Source of the DNA: Hippasteria phrygiana
Lineage: Eukaryota > Echinodermata > Asteroidea > Valvatida > Goniasteridae
Assembly (NCBI GenBank): GCA_037893225.1
Contig: JAZGUH010000204.1
Location: 1,736,001-1,800,000, forward strand
DNA: 64,000 nt
Direction: 5' to 3'
Under the pieces are notes generated by a model. That model was not told where the DNA came from and did not search any database. It saw nothing but the letters and a program-made list of their open reading frames with translations. Positions 45,261 through 55,800 of the stretch are shown piece after piece; positions within the stretch are counted from its first letter, which is position 1; the number at the start of each line of letters is the position of its first letter. A program made the position numbers and the translations under genes.

Positions 45261-48089
45261 AAGTTACTCCAATACAAGCCTGAAAACAAAATGTTGAAGA
45301 GAAAAAGTTGTGTATTTAACAAGTGCATTCAGTAAAAAGCACAGAAACAATCAGGCGTCTTATAACATTCTTTTTGAATTACAGACATACATGATGACGT
45401 CATCACATGCCACGTGACGTCATCTTAAAGGGGCAGTTTTTGAAGCCATATATAAACAAAATTACAAGTTCGATTAAGTTGAAAAGTAATATCTAGGTAG
45501 CCCAGTAGGTTTATAGCTGAAAATTGACATGACGTTATGATGACTTCATCACATGTCACCTGACGTCATCTTAAAGGGGCAGTTTTTGAAGCCACATATA
45601 AACAAAAGTACAAGTTCGATTAAGTTGAAATGTAATATCCAGGCAGATCTGCAGGTTCATAGATGAAAATTGACATGACATTATGATGACTTCATCACAT
45701 GTCACGTGACGTCATCTTAAAGGGGCAGTTTTTGAAGCCATCTATCTACAAAAGTACAAGTTCGATTAAGTTGAAACGTGGTATCTAACATGAATTTTAA
45801 ACAATTTTTGATAATTCTTGTAATATATTTTTAGGTCATACACACTTAAATATAAATGTGAAAAATGTGTGACGTCTGATGACGTAATCATGGTCATCAA
45901 CTCCTTGTATGCTCACATTTCCAAAACGATTATGAATAAGCCTACGTGATTGCATGACCTGTCGTAGACGACCATGAATGTAAAACGAGATTTTTTGATC
46001 CACCATTGAAATCTCAAAAATTAAGAATCAAACTACCAAAAACCCCCCAAACGAAACAGCCCTGTGTTTGTCCACAAACACCAAAGCTCTAGTTTTTCTT
46101 TTTTTTTTTTTTTTCTTCTTTTTCAGACTTTTGGCCCATAGACTTTGTACACGTTTTCGTTCTGCCAGGCACTTTGGCTACTTTTATGCAGCCGATTGCC
46201 TTTAAACTTAACAGACACTTAGACCAACTGCTCAGGATGCATGCCGATCTTTTACGTCATGGTGACGTCATCACGTGATTTTTTATGAATTTTTGAATTT
46301 TGAAAATCGTAACATTCATTAAATTATATCTAGCGAACAAAACAAGATATTTTCAAAATTCTTTTTCTTATAGCTTTGATATGTCTCAAAGATATGCCTT
46401 AAAAAGCGAAAATTGTGTGACGTCATGATGACGTCATCAAAAATGCTTTTTTTTTTTAACGCATGTAAGGGTCAATCTGATTACAAAAATGTATATATTG
46501 AATTTTGCTGTACCCAATTCCAAAATTTCATGATCGTGGCTCACTCAAGTAAGAAATAACAGCCATTTCAAAATTTAGACCAAATTCAATATAACACAAA
46601 GGAATTCTGGGACGGGTTGATAACCATGGCTATTATGAGCTTGCTGTTTATAAAAGGGGTTGATTTCTAGTCTTTTTTCAAGTCGCTGAATTTTTGAAGT
46701 ATTAAAATCGTAACATTCTTTTCAATATATCTAGCGAACAAAACAAGATATTTTCAAAATTCTTTTTGTTATAGCTTTGGTATGTCTCAAAGATATGCCC
46801 TAAAAGGCGAAAATTGTGTGACGTCATGATGACGTCATCAAAAATATTTTGTTTTTTTAACGCATGTAAGGGTCAATCCGATTACAAAAATGTATACATT
46901 GTATTTTTCTGTACCCAATTCCAAAATTTCATGATCGTGGCTCACTCAAGTAAGAAATGACAGCCATTTCAAAATTTAGACCAAATTCAATATAACACAA
47001 AGGAATTCTGGGACGGGCTGATAACCATGGCTATTATGAGCTTGCTGTTTATAAAAGGGGTTGATTTGTAGTCTTTTTTCAAGTCGCTGAATTCTTGAAG
47101 TTTTATAATCGTAACATTCTTTTCACTATATCTAGCGAACAAAACAAGATATTTTCAAAATTCTTTTTGTTATAGCTTTGGTATGTCTCAAAGATATGCC
47201 CTAAAAAGCGAAAATTGTGTGACGTCATGATGACGTCATAACAAAAAATATTTTTTCAAGTCGCTAGAATATTGCCCATAGCATTTGTAAACTTTTTCTT
47301 TCTTACCGGCCACTTTGGCTACTTTTAAACTTAGCAGACACTTACTCCAACTGCTCACAATGTGTGCCGGACCTTTACGTCATGATGACGTCATCACATG
47401 TCATGTGACGTCATCTTAAAGGAGCATTTTTCGAAGCCATATATCTACAAAAGTACAAGTCCGATTAAGTTGGAACGTAATATCTAGGTATGCCACCGGG
47501 TGTTATAGATGAACATTGACATGACGTTATGATCAAGTCATAACATGTCACGTGGTGTCATCTTAAAGGGGCACTCGCTAGATTATTGCCCATAGCATTT
47601 GTAAACGTTTTCTTTCTTACCGGCCAGTTTGGCTACTTTTAAACTTGGCAGACACTTACCCCAACTGCTCAGAATGTGTGCCTAACTTTTACGTCATGAT
47701 GACGTCATCACATGTCACGTGACGTCATCTTAAAGGGGCATTTTTCGAAGCCATATATCTACAAATGTACAAGTCCGATTCAGTTGAAACACACCATTTA
47801 GGTATGCCACCCGGTGTCATAGATGAAAATTGACATGACGTTATGATGAAGTCATTACATGTTATGTGATGTCATCTTAAAGGGGCATTCGCTAGGCTAT
47901 TTCCCATAGCATTTGTACACGATTCCTTTTTTTAAACCAATCCTTCACACATCCAATAACAACATCTTCATCCCTCCGTCATTGCTAACTAACAAACAAC
48001 TTTAAATATTGCATACACATTTGACATCCAAACTAACAATAAAAAAAATCGAAACAGCCCTGTGTTTGTCCACAAACACTTGCCTCTAG

Positions 48090-49255
48090 TTTTTATTGCT
48101 TCTTACGTGCCACAATGTCAACATGCATTTTTATCAAGAACATATCACATAATATTAATAAAGATTCAAATTTGAGAGGCAAGTTACTCCAATACAAGCC
48201 TGAAAGCAAAATGTTGAAGAGAAAAAGTTGTGTATTTAACAAGTGCATTCAGTGAAAAGCACAGAAACAATCAGGCGTCTTATAACATTCTTTCCAAATT
48301 CTTATTGTAATTCTTTTTGAAATATGTTTTTTAGGTCATAGGTAAACAAGTTTTGCGTTCTGTGATTTGGGAGGATTTAACATAATTTTCAAAAATAATT
48401 ATTGTATTTTGTTCCACTCAAGTAAATGTTGTCTCAATCGTCATTTGGATTACCTTACATTTAATTTCCAGTTTATAATTCCCAATGTATTAAAACAAAT
48501 GCGTTCTGTGATTTTCTACTGCTCAAATATAGTTTGTTTCAGCCGTCCATTCTTTAAGGTGTGTTGCGTTAATTACTGGTTTTCCGTCTTCAAACACTAC
48601 AGGGGGTATGCTTCGCTCTCACCCACCGCTCTATGTGTGTGTTTGCCTTAAATTGTTAGTTAAGTTTGGTATACAGTGCTAGGCGCCACCGGACAAAATC
48701 CGTGAATGAATTTTTACCAGTAAACTCGTATGCTGCCCTCTACAATTCACTAAACACAACCAGAGGAGTATTTTTTTAAAGTACTACCGCCCTCTTGCGC
48801 TAAACAGTTGACAGGTTTGTCAATTGTGGCAGAGAAACTTTTGACCAGCAAGATTATGTCGGACTTTCTTTGCATTTAACTGTACCTCCCTAGGGTGTGT
48901 GGAAAATCATATTAAAATTGGAGAATTCAGGACTGTTAGGGTTAATAAGACCGTATTTTCTTTCAATTATATACTGTAATAAAAATATACCAGTAAGACT
49001 TCATTAAATAACTCTCTTCATTCAAAGGTCTTGTTTTCAAAGAATTCTTTTTATTGCTTCCTACGTGCCACAATGTCAACATGCATTTTTATCAAGAACA
49101 TATCACATAATATTAATAAAGATTCAAATTTGAGAGGCAAGTTACTCCAATACAAGCCTGAAAACAAAATGTTGAAGAGAAAAAGTTGTGTATTTAACAA
49201 GTGCATTCAGTGAAAAGCACAGAAACAATCAGGCGTCTTATAACATTCCTTTTGA
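48090..49255 (+). repeat. 957-bp tandem repeat, end of A1 block
   Basis: This continues the unit interrupted at 32223, followed by one complete unit. It ends at about 49250 and is joined to CRE-rich 140-bp units through GAATTACAGACATAC, the same junction as at 45375. Confidence 0.75.
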
Positions 49256-50538
49256 ATTACAGACATACATGATGACGTCATCACATGCCACGTGACGTCA
49301 TCTTAAAGGGGCAGTTTTTGAAGCTATATATCTACAAAAGTACAAGTTCGATTAAGTTGAAAAGTAATATCTAGGTAGCCCAGTAGGTTTATAGCTGAAA
49401 ATTGACATGACATTATCATGATTGATGTCATCACATGTCACGTGACGTCATCTTAAAGGGGCAGTTTTGAAGCCATATATCTACAAAAGTACAAATTCGA
49501 TTAAGTTGAAATGTAATATCCAGGTAGGTCTGCAGGTTCATAGATGAAAATAAACATGACAATAGGACGACCTCATCACATGTCACGTGACGTCATCTTA
49601 AAGGGGCAGTTTTGGTAGCCATATATCAACAAAAGTACAAGTTCAATTAAGTTGAAACGTAATATCTAGGTAGGCCAGTAGGTTTATAGATGGAAATTGA
49701 CATGACATTATCATGATGTCATCACTGTCACGTGATGTCATCTTAAAGGGGCATTCGCTAGACTATTGCATTTGTACATGTTTTTTTCTTACTGGCACTT
49801 TGGGTACTTTTAAAATTGGCAGACACTTAGACCAACTGCTCAGAATGTGTCGAACTTTTATGTCATGATGACGTCATCACATGTCAACTTGACGTCATCT
49901 TAAAGGGGCATTTTTCGTAGCCATACATTGTGTATCTACAAAAGTACAAGTCCGATTAAGTTGAAACGTAATATCTAAGTATGCTACACGGTGTGTTATA
50001 GATGAAAGTTGACATAACGTTATGATGACATCACATGTCACGTGATGTCATCTTAAAGGAGCATTCGCTAGACTATTGCCCATAGCATTTGTACACTTTT
50101 TTCTTATTGGCACTTTGGGTACTTTTCAAATTGGCAGACACTTAGACCAACTGCTCAGAATGTGTGTCGAACTTTTACGTCATGATGACATCATCACATG
50201 TCACGTGACGTCATCTTAAAGAGGCATTTTTCAAAGCCATATATCTACAAAAGTACAAGTCCGATTAAGTTGAAACATGTATCTAGGTATGCCACCGGGT
50301 GTTATAGGTGAACATTGACTTGACGTTATGAAGTGATCACATGTCACGTGATGTCATTTTAAAGGGGCATTCGCTACACTATTCCCCATAACATTTGTAC
50401 TCGATTTCTTTCTTTAAACCAATCCTTCACACATCCAATAACGTTAATTATTGTATAAACATTTGACTAACTAACACAATAAAAAAAACACGAAACAGCC
50501 CTGTGTTTGTCCACGGGACAAACACATAACATCTCTAG

Positions 50539-50739
50539 TTAGTATTGCATTTGTCAGTACCTCTAATGTAATAATATTATTGTAAGATTTGTTTTGGGGT
50601 TTATTAATTTCAGATTAAACGGAAATCTCGGAGATCACGGGAATTACTGATGGGAGTCACTCATCCAGTAAAGCAAGCCAGTTTGTGCCAGTTTCCAGTT
50701 TGTGACTAAATTGTGTACAACATTAAGGAATCTTCTACA
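50539..50739 (+). repeat. BEL 3' LTR, right part
   Basis: It resumes as TTAGTATTGCATTTGTCAG, exactly where the stump at 19759 left off when one TT is counted once. It runs to TCTTCTACA at 50739, followed by the AGCTG duplication. It has one GGAAATCTC unit versus three in the 5' LTR. Confidence 0.85.
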
Positions 50740-50744
50740 AGCTG

Positions 50745-50906
50745 TGCTTTCCCCAGTTACAATGCCTCCTGTAGCCCCAAAAAGGATGCTCCAAATGTGA
50801 ATTGGGTTATGGCAGTCATACCCCGAGATGTTCTTGTTCGAGGGCCATGGGCATTTTCTTAAATGTTGGAATACAATGTACAGGTACATATATCCAGTGC
50901 TCAAAT
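50745..50906 (-). other. Flank of the BEL element; possible Tc1-like transposase scrap
   Basis: The minus strand reads NPIHIWSILFGATGGIVTGE, loosely like the IHVWGGIS...GAT segment of Tc1-type transposases. The match is short and unsupported by other motifs. It does not read as a continuation of the LINE on the other side of the BEL. Confidence 0.2.
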
Positions 50907-51248
50907 TAATAATAATTAATTACGGACATTTGTAAAGTGCAACATATCCACCAAAAACACGGTGCTCAAGGTGCTATATTTTTGTACCCCTGCTCATTCC
51001 TGAAACAACCTCAGCTCCCTGGGGAGTATACAGCCCCAGCTGCAAGTTAAGCACACATGGGCTAATCAAACACATAACCATCACTGCCATCACAGGTACA
51101 CTTTTAATCCTGGATGGAGAGAAACAACTTGTGACAAAGTGCCTTGCTCAAGGACACAAGCACCATGACCCTAGCTGGTCTCGAACCCACAACCTGCAGT
51201 ATCACTGAGATCTTGAGTCCGATACACTAGGCCACGGGGCCACAGCGC
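50907..51248 (-). mobile_element. tRNA-related SINE, second family, minus strand
   Basis: The complement of 51160-51248 has a tRNA-like head with A-box-like GTGGCCTAGTGTATCGG and B box GGTTCGAGACC. A body of about 250 bp follows, ending in GCACTTTACAAATG and an ATT-rich tail (complement of 50905-50925). Head, body and A/T-rich tail are the usual layout of tRNA-derived SINEs in many deuterostomes and molluscs. It differs in sequence from the SINE at 12738 and 62480. Confidence 0.65.
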
Positions 51249-51670
51249 TCTGTTGTACCTCCCTGATGCAAGCCACCGAGTTGTTGGCTGGATTCACCAC
51301 AGGGTTCTCAGTCATTGGTAATCGATTAAACGACCGCATGCATATCATCAGGCCTACACGTGTATGCCATTGCTTACCACTTCATTTTCGGTTATTCCCT
51401 GCAAACTTGGGGTTATTTCCCGGCTGTACACCTAAATAGTATATTTGGTGCTCTAGTGCATTACTATTTAACAAATCGCGGAGTCTGTCAAATATTAATA
51501 ATCGTAAAAATAATAGTAACTAGACCTGTTCTCATCCTAATGACAAGTGCAGAGTGGTTCTGCTTTGCTATACATGCATCACTTGATGTTTCATGTTTCA
51601 GTAATATAATGTGCAAAATCACTGCACAAAACAATAAGAATACATCACTCAATGATTATTGCAATGTTAA

Positions 51671-53063
51671 AGACCAACTAAAACGCCAATTTTGTTTTTG
51701 ACTTTTTGACTTATCTGATAGTTTATGCCTCCCCAAAACTAATGTAACAAGTTTCATGATTCTGAAAAATCAAAAAAAATGTTTTTGAGCCTTTTCTTTC
51801 TGAGCCACTTTGACTTGATTCAGAAAAGGCCGAGGTCAACTGCGTGCCGTATCGCGCGAGTATTGACGTATACGTGTAGAAACATATGACGTCACTGTAT
51901 TATATGACAATGTTTTACGTAGAGTCTGTATGTATTTTTTTGTCTAAGGCTAGTATTACTTGCTGTGCTTTTTGCTCATGATTCAGGAGTAACACTACGA
52001 TAAACATATTTTAAAGTGTTGACATCTTTGTGAGCCACATTTAGAATTGGGGTTGTAGGCTTGTTCTTGCTGAAAAGCTAGTTATGAGTCATACTTTCCT
52101 TTGTTTGCAGTCGGCTTTTATTGGGACCTGCGCGGTGAGTTGTGTGTGAGCTGATGCTATACTCTAGTCTGGCGACTTTGCTTATGCAGCCCTCATAAGG
52201 ACCCGCACCTTCTCAGAACTATACACACAATTTCTGTTATAAGGTACCAGACTCAATCGCATGCAGCGCATGCGGTACCGTGCGTGTACAATGCATGTTG
52301 AGTCAAGCTAGCGTAGACAGGGAGACGGCCGGGGCTCTGGCTGCTCGAGATGGCAACCGCAGGGAACGTCGTCGCGGTGGTGCGCGTGAGTCCGGGACAC
52401 GATTAGAATGCTCGGTGCCTTTAGAGTTGGAATGGCTCCAGCCTTCAAACGGAATTGTGCCTTCAAACCCAGCTGAGTTTTCATACTAACACTATCATCT
52501 ATACAGTCTTTGGCGAAATGTTCTGCACATATTTTCGACCATTTCGACAGCCCAAAATCAGATATTGTATTGTCTACAAAGCGGACCCACTGTCGCCTTT
52601 GAGCTCCATTCAGCACTGGGAATCGCAGTAAGGTTAGGTCATGGTTTTTGTCGCTGTTCCTCGTGCAACCCCCAACTAACTACACATGATCGAGGCATAA
52701 TGATTATCTCAGAACCATGCTCATACTGAAATAATATCAAAATTAGACAAAATAGACGGGAAAACGGAGGAGTTAGGTCGACAAAAAATCTTCAGCAGCA
52801 TCAACTCCACGTACGTACATGCATAGTGTTTGGCTGTAGCATCAACCGACTCTACACGTGTACGTCACAGGGTCACGTACATACATTTAACATACATAAT
52901 GAGCTTTCGCGAAACAGGATAAATGGTTCAGAATAACAACCCTCTTTTTTTATATAAAAAAAATCCCTCCCGTCTGCAAACTAATCTCCATCAGTTAAAG
53001 GAGTATTTATACTGTCGGAAAAGTCAAAAAAGTCCCCCAAAAAATTGGCGTTTTAGTTCCTCT
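51671..53063 (-). mobile_element. Kolobok-like DNA transposon with TTAA duplications
   Basis: The ends are inverted repeats: AGACCAACTAAAACGCC at the left, AGAGGAACTAAAACGCC read inward from the right, with similarity continuing through GACTTTTTTGACTT and CTGATAGT. They are flanked by TTAA at 51667-51670 and 53064-53067. A TTAA duplication together with a THAP domain (52425-52698) is the combination known for Kolobok elements. Only the THAP region of the transposase is left, so this is a decayed copy. PiggyBac also uses TTAA but lacks THAP. Confidence 0.65.
52425..52698 (-). pseudogene. THAP zinc-finger domain (transposase N-terminus), frameshifted
   Basis: Minus-strand coding of about 90 residues matches the C2CH THAP DNA-binding domain. 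It starts at the ATG on 52698-52696 with MPRSCVV, then Cys in GCTRN, the LLRFP segment, RRQWVRFV with its invariant Trp, ICAEHF (Cys-x2-His ligands) and the closing AIPTL (AVPTL-like box). The first nine residues are in another frame: a run of five G (52669-52673, complement) where four would keep the frame points to a one-base slip. THAP domains bind DNA and occur in host factors and in P, Kolobok and related transposases. The element termini favour a transposase. No further transposase sequence is evident. Confidence 0.75.
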
Positions 53064-53358
53064 TTAAGTATTAAAAAGCAGGTACTTTTACACTCAGTGA
53101 TGTCATAAGGACATCATATTTTCGGACATTCGTAGTGATAAGAATATGTACCAAATTTTAGGCATTTAAGACAACTTGGCAACATATACTGCTAGGAAAT
53201 TTCAGTTTTAGTAGTGGGAGGAAAACCCGCAACAATTATATTCAATATATGCAATCAATGTAGAAACTGAAAACACAATTCTGGGCTCTATTTCATAAAA
53301 GTTAGGAATTATTCTTCCTAAGTCCAAGATAGTTTTCCTATTAAACTTTTTTGAAATA

Positions 53359-54293
53359 TGAGGTGCGATCAAAAAGTTCCGAGACTGTTCCTGTTGCGAA
53401 CGAACGGAGCACTGCACAGTAATGTGCATATAGCAGGTGTAAGCAATAACTTTTGTGAGTATAAGTATTCCAAGTTAAATCGCTTGATCAACATCAGCAC
53501 CTGTTACACAGATTTTTGTGACCACTGATATGTGCGCATTTGCGATTTCACCATGGACTAACTTGAGCAGAAGCAACACCGTGTCGAAGTCTGCGAGGAT
53601 CTTCGTCAACAGGCCCGGGATGACCCAGACTTCATGTCGAGGATCATCAGCGGTGACGAGAGTTGGGTCTACGGCTACGACCCACAGACCAAACAGCAGT
53701 TTTCGCAATGGAAGAGCCTGCAGTCTCCAAGACCGAAGAAGGCGTGTAAGGTCAGGAGCGCAACCAAGAGCATGCTCATCGTTTTCTTTGACATTCGCGG
53801 GGTTGTGCACTGTGAATTCCTCCCCCAGGGTCAGACTGTCAACACTGAGTTCAACTGCACCGTTCTGAGGCGTCTGAGGGAGAACATTTAGCACAAACGG
53901 CCTGAACTGTGGCGCGCTGGCAATTGGGTGCTCCAACATGACAACGTGCCCGCTCACAGCGTGTTGAAAATGCACAAGTTTGTTGCCCGCAACAACACAA
54001 TCGTCGCTTTCTACCCCCCCCCCCCCCCCCCCCCCCCCCCGCCAAAATGAAGTTCAAGCTGAAAGGTCGCCATTTTGACACTGTGGAGGAGATCCAGCGA
54101 GAATCGCAGATGGTGCTTGACGCGCTTACGGAACAGGATTTTCAGGGAGCGTTCCAAGCATGGCAGGAGCACTGGAAGCGTTGTATCGATGCACAAGGGG
54201 ACTACTTTGAAGGTGATTGCGGCCAGATTTAAATCACGTGCGGTTTTTGCTTCTTATAGGCGCACAGTCTCTGAACTTTTTGATCGCACCTCG
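53359..54293 (+). mobile_element. mariner-type transposon, internally deleted
   Basis: The ends carry the inverted repeat GAGGTGCGATCAAAAAGTTC (left 53360-53379; complement at the right end). They are flanked by TA at 53357-53358 and 54294-54295. The length of 935 bp is shorter than the usual 1.3 kb because the N-terminal DNA-binding part of the transposase is missing. Confidence 0.85.
53560..54232 (+). pseudogene. mariner transposase fragment, third Asp replaced by poly(C)
   Basis: This is the catalytic part of a mariner transposase (DD34D cut-and-paste enzyme). Visible in order: GDESWVYGYDPQTKQQ with the first Asp (53655-53700), MLIVFFDIRGVVHCEF, an in-frame TAG at 53889-53891, HDNVPAHS with the second Asp (53937-53960), and RNNTIVAFYPPPP. 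Then 27 C residues (54014-54040) stand exactly where the conserved PPYSPDLAPCD motif, with the third Asp, should be. The C-terminus GRHFDTVEEIQ...FQGAFQAWQEHW...GDYFEGD follows from about 54062. The helix-turn-helix region is absent. The copy is dead. Confidence 0.85.
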
Positions 54294-54332
54294 TAGAGCC
54301 CTAAGGGGACTGAAAACCTACAATCCAGAGTT

Positions 54333-54760
54333 GTCGAGTCCCTGCAAGCCTTTTACAAGCCCTTTCGCAAGTCCAGTCAGATGTCCTTTCATATTAAAGG
54401 TCGGTCACAAGTAACTGGATGATTAATAACAAAGGAATGCCTTTGTCAAAGCTCATTTGAATAGCTTGTGACTGGAATTAGGATTGGAAAGCTTGTGATG
54501 GACTTGCAGGGACTTGTAGGGACTTGCAGGGCTGTAGTCGAGTCCCTGCAAGTCCTTTCACAAGTCCTTTCGCAAGTCTAGTCACAAGTCCAGTCATAAA
54601 GCCAGTCACAAGTAACTCGATGAACAATGACAAAGGAATGCCCTTGTCAAAGCTCATTTGAATAGCTTGTGATTGGAATTAGGACTGGAGGGTTTGTGAT
54701 GGACTTGCAGGGACTTGCAGGGACTTGTGATGGACTTGTGATGGACTACAGCCCTAGGGA
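54333..54760. repeat. Two MITE-like palindromic units (GTCCCTGCAAGTC family)
   Basis: Two units of about 200 bp (54333-54530 and 54531-54759) share AGTCCCTGCAAG, ATGCCTTTGTCAAAGCTC and TTTGAATAGCTTGTGA. Each starts with a form of GTAGTCGAGTCCCTGCAAG and ends in its near-complement (GACTTGCAGGGACT; the second ends GATGGACTACAGCCCT). Together they look like short non-autonomous inverted-repeat transposons. No coding sequence. Confidence 0.6.
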
Positions 54761-54771
54761 CTTGTGATCAG

Positions 54772-54910
54772 TGTTGTTTGATTTAAATCATTGATTTAAA
54801 TCAATAATTTAAATCATAATAATTTAAATCAATAATTTAAATCAATAATTTAAATCATAATTTAAATCATAATTTAAATCTATGAAATTTTTTTTTTAAA
54901 TCACTAATAC
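54772..54910. repeat. ATTTAAATCA microsatellite-like array
   Basis: About ten alternating copies of ATTTAAATC, ATAATTTAAATC and TTGATTTAAATC follow GTGTTG. Each monomer contains the palindrome ATTTAAAT. It may derive from the end of a DNA transposon, but only the repeat is visible. Confidence 0.6.
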
Positions 54911-55130
54911 AAATCATGTTTTGATTTTGTTCTTTTAATTGTTATTTTTTTAATGTAAAAACAAACTGTAACAAAGTCTGTTATTCAATCTGACTCATTA
55001 ACTTTAAGTCGCTTATACTCACTCTAAAGGGATGTTTGAGGCCAGTTTGCTGAAACGGTGTATTATACATTTATCTTGTGTAATGATACAGTATCCTGAA
55101 GCAATGTACTACGTTCATCTCCTCTTGCCA

Positions 55131-55756
55131 TGGGCGTCAATCCTGGGGTGGGGGGGGGGGGGGGGGGACAGGGGCACATGTCCCCCGCCACGTTTTGAAT
55201 GGTGGGGGACACAATATCAAATGTCCCCCATGTTTTTGAACTCGTGTATCTCATATAGGGCCCTATGTACTGTAGACTGGGCGGAGCGTAGCGCTTAGCG
55301 ATATATACGGGGCTACCATTGTGGACAGTGCGTAGCCGGCTGGCGATTATGGAAGCGCACCATCGAGCTGTGAAGTGAAGACGTAAATTTTCGAGCTGTA
55401 AGTTTTGGCCGGCCTCGCTGTGTGCATGTCTGGATACAATGGATTTTTGTAGCGTGTTCTGTTCTATGGTGCACGGGCGGACTGTTTACGTCTGCATGAC
55501 CTAGAAGGTTGAGCAGTCTAGCCGTACCCTTGCGGGTGCACATAGTTGCATTGGGCCCAGTGTAATAGGTAATTCTGTCTGTTCCCACCCCCCCCCCCCC
55601 CCCCCCCCCCCCGATAAATCTGTCCCCCGGCAGCAGCATATCCAGCATTTTTGTGCCAGGGAGGGCAAACAACATTTGAACCGTCGAATAATCATCATAA
55701 AAAATACTATATGTATTTCCTTTTGCTTTTTGTGTCGCCTCAAATGCCACGGGGAA

Positions 55757-55787
<31 letters not shown>

Positions 55788-55800
55788 GGTGGGGAGTCAT
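55131..55800. repeat. Region of three long C/G homopolymers
   Basis: G run 55150-55167, C run 55588-55612 and G run 55757-55786 occur within 640 bp. Each lies in context like GTCCCCC or TGTCCCCC that resembles the edges of transposons with G-rich ends, but no clean inverted termini or duplication were found. Frames across these runs encode poly-Gly or poly-Pro and are not genes. Confidence 0.6.

Larger units (their letters stand above)
32278..46092 (+). mobile_element. Helitron-like element B2, inside the T-tract of B1
   Basis: The start hairpin 32278-32305 has stem GGCTGTTTCGGAA/TTCCGAAACAGCC, with paired changes relative to B1. The CTAG end is at 46089-46092, then B1's T-tract and body resume. 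Its own body (40201-46092) holds three to four of the 957-bp units. Confidence 0.65.
32224..48089 (+). mobile_element. Helitron-like element B1, inside the body of A1
   Basis: The start hairpin 32224-32251 (stem GGCTGTTTCGTA/TACGAAACAGCC, compensated variant) lies after CAAAGAATTATT. The 3' hairpin and CTAG end at 48089, and the sequence resumes TTTTTATTGCTTC. Removing B1 and one TT restores the 957-bp-repeat sequence read intact at 31287-31312, which confirms this pair of ends. Confidence 0.75.
19758..50538 (+). mobile_element. Helitron-like element A1 (outermost of the nest)
   Basis: The 5' end is a perfect hairpin at 19760-19788 (13-bp stem GGCTGTTTCGAAA), then CCTTGTTTTCGTTAAGA and a T-tract. 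The 3' end carries the complementary subterminal motif CGAAACAGCC, a hairpin GTGTTTGTCC/GGACAAACAC, and CTAG at 50535-50538. Hairpin at the start, subterminal inverted motif, 3' hairpin 8-10 nt before CTAG and a TT target together match Helentron/Helitron2-type rolling-circle elements. No Rep-helicase is present. Its own sequence (19758-19825, 27944-32223, 48090-50538) is about 6.8 kb of repeats; the rest is nested copies. Confidence 0.75.
14062..50739 (+). mobile_element. BEL/Pao LTR retrotransposon carrying a 30.8-kb nested insertion
   Basis: A 709-bp 5' LTR (TGTAAC...TCTACA) is followed by gag and pol frames and a 3' LTR fragment that ends identically at 50739. The 5-bp duplication AGCTG flanks both outer ends (14057-14061, 50740-50744), as is usual for BEL/Pao. 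Pol is cut within the integrase and fused at about 19738 to an internal point of the LTR, so integrase C-terminal sequence and the first part of the 3' LTR are deleted. The 3' LTR was then split at a TT by Helitron-like elements (19758-50538). LTR differences are few, so the insertion is fairly young. Confidence 0.9.

Noticed and set aside
19760..50538. CRISPR-like or simple satellite array
   Set aside because: Repeats are 140-957 bp with no short constant spacers. Element ends and empty sites show nested transposons, not a centromeric satellite or CRISPR.
51360..51701. 113-codon plus frame as a gene
   Set aside because: No recognised domain; it overlaps the left terminus of the Kolobok-like element and has A/T-rich, non-coding-like composition.
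52280..52489. Plus-strand 69-codon frame opposite the THAP region
   Set aside because: It is the antisense shadow of the THAP-coding strand and downstream sequence.
55313..55800. Glycine- and proline-rich frames
   Set aside because: They depend on C/G homopolymer runs and share no domain.
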